Source of the DNA: Ophthalmolycus amberensis | Lineage: Eukaryota > Chordata > Actinopteri > Perciformes > Zoarcidae | Assembly: GCA_024529925.1 (NCBI GenBank) | Contig: JAFEUB010001181.1 | Location: forward strand, 1,216,001 to 1,280,000 | Direction of reading: 5' to 3' | DNA length: 64,000 nt | Part shown: positions 33,601 to 46,500 of the stretch, piece after piece | Layout: each line of letters starts with the position of its first letter | How positions within the stretch are numbered: the first letter of the stretch is position 1 | Program-made: the position numbers and the translations under genes | Notes under the pieces: model-generated | What the model saw: the letters and a program-made list of their open reading frames with translations, nothing else | What the model was told of the DNA's origin: nothing | The model's database searches: none

Positions 33601-35941
33601 GCTTTAAATACTTATATTTCAGTAAGCTAACCGTATCCGGTTTTTGATGTGAAGCCCAGCATGAATCTGTTTCACCCTAATTTGCAAGCAACATTCTGTG
33701 AATCAATATTTATATATGCTGTCGTAAAATACTTCACTTATAAATTAGTTACTCGATTCCCACTTTTACACCTAAATGATGTCAAATTGATGACGTTAAC
33801 CTCAGTAATAGAAGGAAATGTTTCATTACCACACAGACTGATCCATGAAAGCTATAACTGTGTGGTTTAGTTCCGGCCTCTAAAACCATGTTGGGCCTCT
33901 TCTTGACCAACGGAGTGTAGCTGTTTTGCCACACGTCGGGGGCCAGTAAGGGCTTGTTTCAGGATCTCACAGCTGGCAGCTTCCGCGCTGCATGTCAGAG
34001 CCTGAACATGATGACAGCACTCCCTCCAGTACCTCCTTCACACCTGGTGGCTGGCCACTGACCTGGCAAAGGTTGTTTAGATCAAGTCACACACCGCTAT
34101 AAGTGATGACAGCTTGACATGGAGGTAACATGCTTTTACTCCGTGCAAAACCTGGATGTTTTGGTTTCGTGCCTTCTTCTGAATAGGCATCAACAGAAAC
34201 TAGTTGCAAGTTCAGTCATCACTCTGTGTGTCAGTGTTATCACTAAGCCCATGTACACCTGAGGAGGAAGCCGTTCAACCTCTGTTTATGATTTGAATGA
34301 GTTTTTAGGGCTGTGAAAATACTGTTAGCCGTCTGCTTGTAACTCTCTCTTCCCCGTTGAGTCCAGTCTATATTACCTTCTCTTTCTGCTTCCTGTATAG
34401 CTTGTTGAGTGTGGGGAATGACACGTACGTGACAAACAATGGCTGCATTGTACCAATAGACAATCTGAGTGCAGGGAGGAAATGTTCATCTGTTTCGTCA
34501 CACAGTGGTCACTGAATAAAGGACCATCACTACAATGGTCCTTTTGTCTACAGGGAGTTTTGTGACTTTGCATAAATAAGCCATGAAGCTTTTTTGTTTT
34601 GTTTTTTGCTGTCATTTAATGATATATATTTCTTCATGATGATAATAGAATAAATATTGTAATAGATGCTTGTCAGTGTAGTATCATCCTGTGCCTGTAG
34701 GTGGCAGTGACGGCATTCATACATTGTTCATTCATACATTGTTCATTCATACATTGTACTATTGCGTAGATCGAGCCTCTCGATATGCTCTGTGTGTGTG
34801 TGAGTCTTAATGTGTATACACACGTGGCTGAACAGCATATGAAGCTGCAATGCGATTGAATTGTTGCAATGATTGTTTTTATCTTCAATGCTCCCCCTGT
34901 GGCTGTTTTATTGTGTGCTGTGCAGCAAGTTATCATCCGCTTTCCTCAGAAAACCAAACGACTGCATTTTGTTTCAGTTTAGTGATGCACTGACAGCATG
35001 AATAAGCAATTTTTTAATGAGATTACTCTGTGTTGTGTAGAGTGAAGCCAAAACAAAGTTGGCAGGGGTAAGAGGGTGACTGCGGGCCTCAGGGCTTGGC
35101 TCTGCTTCAGTCCTTCTCTGCTGGTGCTGCAGCAGAGGCTGTGGAAAGGCACTGCTTCATTATTAACATCTATCAATGATAAACTGAACCCACCGCAGCA
35201 ACCTCACTGCAGATCACACAGATAGGGTAGTGTGTGTGTGTGTGTGTGTGTTCATACTGTGGCCTGTGTCCTATACTTATTCTGTGCCTGGTGACCCCGC
35301 TACAAAGAACAGGAAGCAGTACCCCTCAGGAGAATGGGTCATTCTCTTCTCCTGGGATAAATAAACCATCCCAAAATACCAAGTAAAAGGAAGAGGATGT
35401 GGCCCTCGTGTATTTGGTTTGTACCATTTTAAGAGGGACAGGATAACCTGGTGTCGACTCCAGGTCAAAGAGAGGCTTAAGTTTAATCCTGGACAAGATT
35501 CGTCGCATGAAACGAGTCCTATTCAGTGCACTACGTTGTCCGTTGTTATGTGGGAAGTATTTTGGGCTTGTAATGTAAACATCTGCATCTAAAATGTGAA
35601 ACATTCGGCTTATTGAAATCCCAGGCCTATCTTTAGCACACCCACGTCTGTAACTGTACCCACATCACTTTTCTCTCAAACAAACTCTTGAGAAACCAAT
35701 TCTAACTTTTATTCTAAGCGGCCGACTTGACATTCTCAAAAACCTCTGGAGGGTTAATGGCGCTCCGTAGCTTTGTGCTCCTTCAATACAGTTTTTACTT
35801 CTTCCATTTGTGTTGTTTAACTTTGGAGGAGGTCAGCATTACTCTGACAAAATATCCTCAAAAAATGTCCTGTGTTTAGGAGTTTTGATTGGGTTTGAAG
35901 GACAGTGGGCAGAGAGAGGCGGCTTTTGTTATGGCAGCGTT

Positions 35942-35991
<50 letters not shown>

Positions 35992-36136
35992 TCAGCAGGA
36001 AACAGCCACTTCCTTTTTTGAGTCCCCGGAGACTTCCAGCTGGGAGCCATGCCTGTTTTATCTGCCCTGCAGTGCTGGATATGTGTGTGATGTCACTGTG
36101 GTGCACCACATTGTGGCCTGTCTCCTGGACAAACAA

Positions 36137-36172
<36 letters not shown>

Positions 36173-39100
36173 ACACACACACCCTGCAGAGCCCCACAGC
36201 AGACCCTGGGCATGGAAACCAGGGCCAGCTGCTGACTTGACCTTCCTCCTAGAGAGGCTCCTCAGATGAGATGCCAACTCTCCTCTTAAACTCCCCTCTA
36301 CTCCTCTGAGCCACGCAGGGACATCTCTGTCTTTGTTGTGTGTAGGATCGTCCTCTCCTTGGTGTGAAAGGGGAAACTCAAGCTGACCCTTTTCTGTCCA
36401 CATGTGCTGGCTTTGATGTTGTTAATTTGGCTCCACCCACCACTTGCTGCTAACAGCTTGAAATTGCTGTATTAGTAGGAGTGGTGTTATTGGGGGGTCA
36501 CTATGGTCCACTGATGAGGTCCATATGCAGAGGATTGTGGCCAGTGACTCTCGGTGAAGAAGAAGAGCAACAGTTGAGGTTTCTGAGGATGTCAGATTTG
36601 TATTGACCGAGAAATCAAACCATGTGATCTAACATCACTGCCGTTCTACACGTACGGTACATCAGTCAGAACACTTTAAAAACTACATTTTAGTGGAATA
36701 GAGAGCAGAACCTGAATATTTGTATATACTGTGTATACAAATAGCTTTTGAGTTAAAGAGAAGCTTTTTTATAACCAATGATTTGGATCATGCAGGTTGA
36801 GCACTGCGATTAATAAAGTCCACACTGATAAGAGATATCCACACAGGTTGCTTTATTTGAGATTTCGGTCTAAAGGATCTTGATCAGGGCAGGTGCTCTG
36901 TTAAGTGTGCAGATGTCTGTTTCGTGATAAATGATTTGAAAATGTAAATAATATTGGAAATACATAACATACTATATGTACAATTACATTTCATTTATTG
37001 TTCGCAAATGCACTTTGGCATGTGGTGAAAATTATAGGTGCAATTATAAAAAAGTGTATTAATTAATCAGTGGATGGAAAGAAAATGAATCTGCAACTAT
37101 TTTGATGATGAGGCTTTGGTTTTGGACAGTTGATAAAACAAAACCTGACTCTGCAGATTATTTGATAATGACTAATTGTTTTAGCTCTATTAAAAATAAT
37201 GTCATGAATAATGTTGTGTTTTGCAGAAAAACGTTAAAATATGTATGATTATTTATAAGTTATATAAGAAAATCATGGAAATCATATAGCCATATGATTT
37301 GAAAGGTGGTTTTTAAATTCTCATACATTCACAAAAAAGACTGATAACACTTTTGAAATGGTTTAAAAACTAAATATATAACAAACTCGAAAATACAATC
37401 TTTAATCATACATTGAGGAAGATGTTTTAACTTGCACATTACGTCTCTGGTGAGTGTTTTTAATTTGATGCTGTAAACACAACAGCACAATTGTCAGTTA
37501 TACTGTTAAATAGACAAGTGTTAAGTGTAAAGTATACTCAACACTACGTCGGGAAGTGTAGCCCACTGCAGAGAGGGAAGCCTTGCTGTAATGACAGCAT
37601 GCCGCTCCACACACCCGGCAGAGCTTCAGACCGGCTCTTATCTCCTCTGCAGCTGCTGCAGATTTGAGCAGCGCTGAGCAGCAGCTTCCACACCCCACAG
37701 AGGATGGTCACACTTGAACATCCACAGATAGACCCACTCTGTGCCACAGCACACTTTAACCCCCCCCCCCCCCCCCCCTACTATTCTCACTGTGGCCTTG
37801 CCTGGACCTCCAACTCAAGATTTAGTATGGCTGACAGTCCAACCGTGTACTGCTGGAGGCAACTGTACCACTTCATTTGTCTGCTACAGACATGCACAGT
37901 GTAGATGTCCTCAAGCTGTGCAAGGGAACTGGAATGTGTGCCATGTCAGGCAGTAATGTGATATCGATCATACCGCGGCAGTGTGTGTGTGTTACTGTCA
38001 ACGAGAGGTGTGGAACTGTTTCTAAGGTAAAGGATGTTTTTACTTTCCTAGCAGCATTCTGCTTGTTTCAGACAGTGTTTCTTGTGACAGGGGGCTGTAG
38101 AAAAAACAGCGCAACACCTAATGACTCAGCAATCCTCACCTGACCTTAATAATTCATCACCAGTATAGTATACTGTCCGCTTGTTTCAGAATACAGCACA
38201 GGAACTCAAGAAACCTTTCTGTCGGCATCTCACCCTGTTCTCACTGGATAGTCCTACATGGAGAGTGACCGTGACAAGGTAGGATTAAAACCCTGGACTT
38301 GGTAGTTACATGGTTGGCTGATCCAACGGGACACTTCCTGGTTTAACATTTTTGGACTGTTGCAGAGCGCTGCCGATGCCACTGAATAATTTTAGCTTTT
38401 TAATCGCAGCCATCCCATGCCCATTCATCTGTTGTGATAAGATGATACAGTACCGGTCTCCTCACAATGACAATAACCAGCTGTAGCTCCTCCGTGGGCA
38501 TTCTTCTAACAAGTACATTTGATTTAAAGCCCAAAGTCTTGAATCACAAATTTCCATTGGAGGACTTCATTTCTATTAGGATACATTTTGCTCAGCGTGT
38601 TTGTGTCGTCATATTTGTAAGAATTGCCCCTTGACCCCCTGTTCTGGCCTGGACTATTTTTCCTACATTGTATCTGTTATAAAAGCTTAATATTGCCCCC
38701 CTTGAATCCATGTTCCCAGGTCATAGTGTCTTAGTGTTTAAGTGCGTATCATATAAAAGCCTCCCAGTGTTTATATCTCTACTGTCTTTATCAAATAGGG
38801 CTAAATACTTAAAACGATGATGCAACGAGTGCTGCAAACTTTACTTTAATTACCATTAAGGTGCAACACCCTTACAGCAGTATTGTCTCATCCTCTTTGC
38901 ATTGTTGCAGACATGTCCTTACATGGACAACAAATACCTGTGTCCAGAGAGCAAACGATTTATGATCACCAGCTGTTAGACTTCAAACAATGTCTGCTTT
39001 AGTCGACGTGCATCAATGTCCACTTTTTAAGTCGGTACCCTCTTAGTAATAAGTGGCAGCAATAATTAAAAACCAGTTGCTCCAAAAGTAATAATTCATT

Positions 39101-42100
39101 ATTATAATACAAATACATTTTTGTTTTGCAGACGGACTTTATGAATTTCTATCTTTTTGTAAAAGAGTTGTATGAATAGTGTTGCTACTATGTCATCACT
39201 TATGTCAATATTATGCAAACTAAGTGCAATGTCCACATTTGGGCTCACAGCTTTGTGAGTGTAATCAGCACTCTGTGTCCATAAAAGGCAGAGTTCAAGT
39301 TCAAGAAAATCTGTATTGCTTCTTTCCTGCACAGCCTCAGAAAGGGGATTCATGGAAGCTTTGCCAGTTTTACACCAGATTGCTTCTTGTTATTTTACAT
39401 AGTAAGCCTAAAATCTCTCTTTGCAGTGGCAGGGGGATGGAGACCCGATCCGAGGTGTGAGAAAAGGGATAAACCAAAGAGGAGATGTATTTCCTAATAG
39501 AGCAATAGGCAAAATCAACGTCTTGTCCCTCCCTCCCCCAGCATCTCCCTTCCATTCTCTCTCTCTCTCTCTCTCTCTCTTACTGAGTCCCCTCATCTTA
39601 CTCAGCTGCTTTCCTCCAGCTCCTATGACCGTACTCTCAAATGTAGTTCAGTGTGTCAAGCACCACTGAAATATTAACAGAGCAGCAGGCAGGAATGCCT
39701 GCAAGCATTTATTGCTTAGTGCACCATCATGACGTAAGGGATCACCTCACTTTCTCCATGTGTGTGTGTATGTGTTTGTATATGGGTGTGCCTGTGTCAG
39801 CCCCTTTAATGCAACTTATTAAAAGGTGAAAGTTTCTCTCATGGTTGATCACTAAAAAGAAGGTTCCAGATAGACGCTAGCATGTTTTTGTTACTATGTT
39901 ACCACTGCTTACTAAGTAATGGGGGTTGGCACAGCTGCTGCCGGTGGGACTTACTGTATTCCAGTAGCTACAGCATGTGCACGCCACTGTGACAAGCAGG
40001 AGATCTGTTTGACAATTCCCACTAAGGTCATAAGGGGTATTTGAGTGTGCGACTTGCAGCTGCAGGAAGGGAAACGGCAGTGATAAATAAACCAAGATGA
40101 ACGCTGCCCTGTTTCCTTGTCTTCTCCCCCTTTTCCTCACAATCAGAGGGTGAACCATGGGCAACCACAGCAGGTAGAAAGGTGTTCAAATGTATTTGGA
40201 CACAGTTGTAACCCACAGCTGGATCTATATTTTGGGTTTTATAATAAGGATTATGTTAAACTGAAAGTGTGCCGCAGAAAGATAGAGACAGGAAAGTGAT
40301 TTTTCCAGCCGCTTTACAACATTGCATCTTTTTACGACATATTTCCCGCTTTGCCACATTTTGTCTTCCTCAATGAAGTCCTGAGACATTTCAATCAAAA
40401 GACACATGGATGAATCATTCCCTGGCATTTAAAAAGCCTGTGTATGTTAAAAATGTTGTTGTTCCACTCCCAATATATCCGTGTACTTGGCAGAAAGGCC
40501 AGCTTGTGATCAAGCAGCAGCTAATCTTTTATGAAAAAAACCCCTCCCTATTTGATGTCTAGGCCTAAAAGGTTTAAATCCTCTCATGTCCTTGATATGT
40601 TTTGTAAACAGGTTTCTTTGAGACATGAGTCAGGTCACAGGATTTTCCACCGGATTTCATTTTATTGCAGTAAATGTGTCTTTTTTTATTAACTACATTT
40701 TAACAAGTATTTAATGGACAAATTAACAGATTTTGCTTTCATGAAGTATTTTTTTTATTGTAACCTATGCTGCTTTCTACTCCTTTCCACTGTGATTCAT
40801 CCATCAGTGGCTCTGGTTTCTCAGCTGAACTAAATAAGCATTCAGCCATATTGCTGTTTGCCTGACCATGGAATCAGACTCTCCCTCTGGACACAAGACC
40901 GCATTTATTGTAACCCATTTATTCCACAATTATTCATCTGGCTCCCAAAAGGAGTCTCATTTTTCTTGAGTACAAAATGAAAGGAATTAATTCATTTCAT
41001 GTGTAGTCAAATCTACATTATGCAAATGAGGAAATGAAAAGAATGAAGATAGGAAAGCATTAACAAACGCACATAGTGGCTCAAGAGGAGAGTGAGCAAG
41101 TGACTTGGTGATTGAGACAGATGCACGTGCGAGCTTGCGTTGCACCGAAGCTCAGCATTGGTTGAAGCTGCAGCAGAGCTCACACAGCATCCTTCATCCC
41201 CCCCCATCCCTCGCTCTCTGCTCTACCTCACTCACTTACTCACTGGATCTCGTCGGCTGACTGAGGTATTTCTACGAGCACAGACCGGGGCAGCTAGGAA
41301 TTACAGTGAGACTCTATGTGCATAAATTCTTCCTCTAGCCCTCCTCCTTGGCTCTCCTCTCTGGATCCTTTTCGCCTGGACACCAGCGCTCTCTCCTCTG
41401 GCCAGGAGCTGTGGATTTGCGGGTCAGAGTTGGAGATCATGGACCAGGGAGGAGCAAGGGACAATCGAGGAAACTGGGTCACTGGCAGACTCTCCTAACT
41501 GATGTCTGTTTGGACCTGGAGGAATGGGGTGCACCACCAGCACGGTTGTGATTGATGGGCTGCGTACCGTCTTAGAGAGGAACTGTAGTGGCTACATCTG
41601 TAAGGGAGCAGCTGAGCCCATTGGGCCATCTGAGGCTGAGCGGGCGCTGAGCAGGAGAGAGTCGCGTGCATTGCCAACACCGAGAGTACTTAAGGTGTGT
41701 GTACGTGTGTGTGTGTGTGTGCAGAAATATTATGTTTAGTATTGTGCTGTTCATTACAGTCAAATGGACAAAAATGATATATTAGATCTGAAATGATACA
41801 TCATTTTCATGATCAATTTTCATCGTTTTGTCTATGAAATACCAGAAAATGCCTATAACGAGTCCCCAGAGCCAGAGTTAACGTCTTTAAGATCATTGTT
41901 TTGTCCGAGCATCAGTCCAACAACCGAACATGTTCAGTGTTCTTTCATACAAATCAGAGAACAGCATAAACACTCATATTTTGAAAAGCAGGACAGCAGT
42001 GAATATTTAGCACTCTGCTTTGATAAATTATTGATGATTAAAACAATCGACTATCAAAATTGTACAACAGCCGCCGCCACTAAATTTGCTGTACATTTCC

Positions 42101-43547
42101 TTTCAAACTAGTTTTTCTGCTCAGTCAGCGGTCTCATAATGTTGCTGTATCATAAAACTAGTGATGAGACCGCAGCAAATAATCTGAAATGAGAAGCTGG
42201 ATTTTTGTTTGATAAATTCAAATTCTTGATTCATTTTCTGATAATCGACTCGTGCACTCTTGTACTCATTGTTTCATCACTAGTATATACTGTTCAGCTG
42301 AGCATATACAGCCACATGCTGTGTATGAATGTTTTTAAATGAATATGATAAATGATTCAGACGTTAATGATATTAGTTTATGTACAATCAGGGCAGGTTT
42401 GAAAAGTGCGACCATTTTCCCATATTAACACAGAACTACACTTTCTGGTGTTAAATGTTGCTGGCACCGCATTAATGCCTTTCATATTTGACAGATGCAG
42501 CTACGGCAATAATACTACCGGTAATCATCATCATCCTCATTCATGCCATTGTGAATTTGTAGTATTTGAGTGTTAACCGTATAAAATGTAGGGCAGTGGG
42601 AGGGCTGGACCTCTCACTAAGCGCTGCTGCAACGGTTGAAGCCTCTGTGGGCCGGGATGTGGGTGAGCGGGGGACAGTGAGCTCTGTGTCTGCTGGAAAT
42701 CAATCACCGCTTTTCATCTGTGAACCGGGGGGCTTCTTGGCACGACTTCTGCTGCTCCGTACCAGCTTGTCTTCCCCTTATTGTTTGTGTTTACTTACTA
42801 TACTGTGTGTGTGTGTGTGCGTGCGTGCGTGCGTCTGTGTGGTCTCCTTTCCGTCGCTGGTTCATCAGCGCAGAGAGCGGAGGGACAGTGGCCCCGGCTG
42901 AAAGCAGGGAATTAGGTCAAGGGCATGGTTGCTTCTCTTGGCTCAGGGATGGTCTCATCATCCAGACGGGGTCAATTAATCCTCTGTCAGCATTTAGCAG
43001 TCTTACAAATCAATAGCTAAATGTGTGCGGAGGATGTGGCTTGCCTGACACATTTTTGTCAGAGTTCAACTCTACGACAGTAAAAGGTAATCAGCCGAGT
43101 CAAAAGCTAAATACATCAATGAATAATCCTTCTCCTCATCCTCCAATCAGTTGATACGACAAACGAACTCTTACATAGGTTACTATGCTTGTAGTTAAAC
43201 TGTTTTACTTATTGATATTGTCAGTTTACATTGTTGACTCATCTGATACTTTACTGTTGTTTGTTTCGTGGCGCCACTGTAGGATACAAGGCTCCACGTC
43301 TTGTCCTGTAGACTCTGACTTCAACGTTCTACAAGAATATCTCAAACTGAGCAGCAGCACACGCAGACCTTTCTGTTAGGACGTTGTTCCTATTCACTAT
43401 TTGCACTTTTTTTAATCCATTAGGCCTGGTTATAAAAAGACATACACCATTATGTTTGCCCTTTTAATTATTTCTGATTGCAGCAGGTCATTATTTCTGG
43501 GAATTTAAAACCGAGATGATGGGGTTAGAGGCCAGGCACACACTCAC

Positions 43548-43594
<47 letters not shown>

Positions 43595-46500
43595 CTCACA
43601 GACAAAGCCGTCTATGGGAGGCTAATCTGTACTCTCTCTAGGCGTGGAGTAATTAAACAACCTGTTTTAGCTTTTGCACTGCGCTGTTATTTCACGAGAT
43701 GATTGCAACAGCTCTGCCGATTCCTTCCTCATGGAAACTCTCATCTCATGAGTCTCCTCAGGAAGTGACCTACCTTCAGCAATAAAAGTCACTGATTTGA
43801 GATAATGCATCAGTGTGTATGCTATTGTAATTCAATAGTGTCATGTTTCTCTCTCGTTCTCCAGAAAACTATCAGGAACACCTTTTGAGCGTTCATGTAC
43901 GGTCATTCTTTGCTTTTTACAAAGGTACAGTTTCCTTCCTTTATTTTTGATTAAATGTTTGAATGCTGGAACAGAAGCGATCAGGTGTCTGCTGGTTTCA
44001 TCAGAGGTATGTTGTTGCAGAGAAAGAAAGAGAAATTGGTGACGTCAGCTCAGGTCACAGATGAAAGAGCCAATTATCCGATGATGTTTTGGGAGTAATG
44101 CTTCGAACCTGTGATGGGTTTTCCTTTCAATGAACCATGCCTAATGAGTCAATTATGCTATTTCTTATAAGTTCCTTGTTTTGGGGAGTTGATGAAATAC
44201 TTAACCAGCTCAGCATGTCATCTGCCACAAACTTTTTACAGATTAAAGCCATTTTATAGATTGAATTACTTGACTAATGCTCTCCTTTCCTCTTCGGCAA
44301 TGATGCGTCATACTCTCGGTTTGAGCATGTGTGTTTAATATGACATTGTGAAATCTTTGTAATTCCCAGCCTGTTCCCACAATATGGGGGATAAAAAGGG
44401 TACTTATTCATTAACAAACAGATATACTGATCAAATCTACATTCGATAGGAGAAACACATCTGTATTTCTACATGTTTTACTTTATACTTTTTACATTTC
44501 TTAATTTTTACATTTCTGTGTCTGTATGCTAATGAGGTAGGCGTCTTTTTTTTCAGAGCCTTCCAACTTTTTCGTGTGGCTTTTCTGCCGTAGCAAAACA
44601 CTATATGGACACACTCCTTAAGTCACTTGTAGTCCTCCATATAATATTTTCCTGTATACAATACAGAACAGTCGGTATCAATACATAAACATTTACTCTG
44701 CTCCGCTGATGTTTTCTCTCTGCTATCACTCTGAAGATGTAACATTTGACGGATAACCAGCATTACATGCACACTGTGATCACACCCCTGAGGACACTGA
44801 CAATCAATAAGATCAGCCTCCCTACAGCGTTCATTTCTCAGCTTAATGGATTCACAGTAAAACAATAGCGCACTGACGGGGTTGTTTTTCTTGGTGATTG
44901 CTTCCTACTTTTGAGACGTTTCAGCCACCCTGGCGTTGCTCTGAGGAAGGCTTCTGACGTCACACCGTTGATGTGTTTGTGTTTGCGTGTGTTGCTGTGA
45001 TGCTGACTGATATACGGGACCATTATCTCCAGCACTCACATACTTGAAAGACTTCCTGGCAACAGTAGTTTGATTTTCCCACAGATTCAACGGCAGCATT
45101 ATTCATATTCAATACCGTTAGTTACATTTAAGGCCTGCACGGATCAATATAGCTGTCCTAAGTATCGCCTGTCGGCCTGTGTTAGCTTTTAAGTATCGTA
45201 ACAAAGATACATATAGATTGTATTACTGTGTGTACTGCTGTTCAGCTACTCAAGACTCAAGACTTTGTCTCATGATTACATCCTGTTATTTTTGCCATTG
45301 TATCCCACGTCCGACTACGGTAACGCTATTAGAAGAGACACGGTACGGTGTCATGATTACCTCCGTGTTAAAGTCTCATTCTCAGCTCACAGCTCAGTAC
45401 TCTCTGGGGCTGCAGGATGGTGGGTCCTGGTGCTGCTGCTGTAGCGGGGTGGCGAGGAGGGGTGGGCCATGTTTTTGTTGCATTCCAGGTTACACCCTGT
45501 TTTGCTTTTGACTCATGCTGGGAAGGCCTGGAGATTGCATCAAGCCTATGTTAAGTAATCAAAAAGCCCAGTTGTAGTCATGTCCAGACTGAGAATTGCA
45601 ACTTGATGGATGTGAAAAAATAAAAATAAATGTGTGTAGAAGTTACACAACAATAAAAAAAAAAAAAGATAAGAGATCAAGAGATCTAACAACTGCCCAA
45701 CTCTGGACAGCTATTGACACTTCGGTACTGCAACGTGCTTAATTCAACAGTATGCTTAAAAAGTTACGGCAAATGCTTTCCTATAGTGAGTCTGGTCAGC
45801 ATTGCATAAGGGATAGAGATGTTAAAGGAGCTATTTTACTCTCTGACGTATGTTGTGCTAACTACATTGTGATTAATAATAATTAACTAAATGTGTAATT
45901 ATTCAAAGTATAATTACATAATTTGATTATTGTGCAGGATGATGTGGTATAGTCTATTTCAAATGAATTCCTTTCCAGTTTTGTCATTACATGACTCGGT
46001 GTTGACAGATAATTAAAACCAGCATAAGTCTCAACTGGCTTTCGAGGACAAAACTAGAACCTTTTGATAAATGGCAGCCAAATATAATGTCCAGGTTGGT
46101 TTTCATTCCTGTGTATGTTACAACTAATTCATTTACACTGAGCGCAGGGCATATTCAACTGCATTTCAGCAGAATACTTTTCCCAAAACATTCAGTCGAT
46201 CTGCTTCTGGGAACACTTTTTCAACTCAAGTGTTTGTTCTGCCACTGAAAGGGCTCAGTGGGCCTTCCTGCTCGGACCCAAATGCCAACTTGTCTCAAAT
46301 ACATTTGTATTGGTTTCCAATGGATAAATCTGCATAAGATTCCAAGTTCTGAATTTAATTTAAGCCACATCAGCGCGTAGTTCAGTGTACCAGTGCTGCA
46401 GTGCAGAGAGGAAGTCTCTTTTACTGCTGCAGATATGAGAGGTAACTGGCCTTTGTACAAACTCAGAGATCAAAGTCAAACATCTAGTATGTGTAATGTA

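Larger units (their letters stand above)
21637..41523 (+). other. dock9 intron 1, first part
   Basis: A 20-kb gene-free stretch. Contents supported by sequence are an approximate 46-bp direct repeat pair (21773/22083), a 42-bp minisatellite (23034-23345), a 19-bp hairpin (24826-24868), a 26-bp inverted repeat (25925-26051), a dispersed repeat (28240-28500), an inverted DNA element (30642-30970), several CA tracts and a possible conserved element ahead of exon 1b. No coding exon with splice borders and protein similarity was found. Confidence 0.75.

Noticed and set aside
35810..36403. Several 100-175-codon frames on both strands
   Set aside because: They are carried by two (AC)n microsatellites, with His/Thr or Cys/Val runs.
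37498..37698. Minus-strand frame beginning MGCGSCCS, resembling an acylated N-terminus
   Set aside because: The first codon is GTG, not ATG, and it is on the wrong strand for dock9 with no splice context.
37877..38143. Possible extra dock9 first exon (an ATG reaching a GTAAAG donor in phase 0 at about 38028)
   Set aside because: It passes through a TG tract, has low protein-like quality and no upstream promoter-like sequence.
41809..42111. 100-codon + frame
   Set aside because: It lies inside a dispersed repeat copy.
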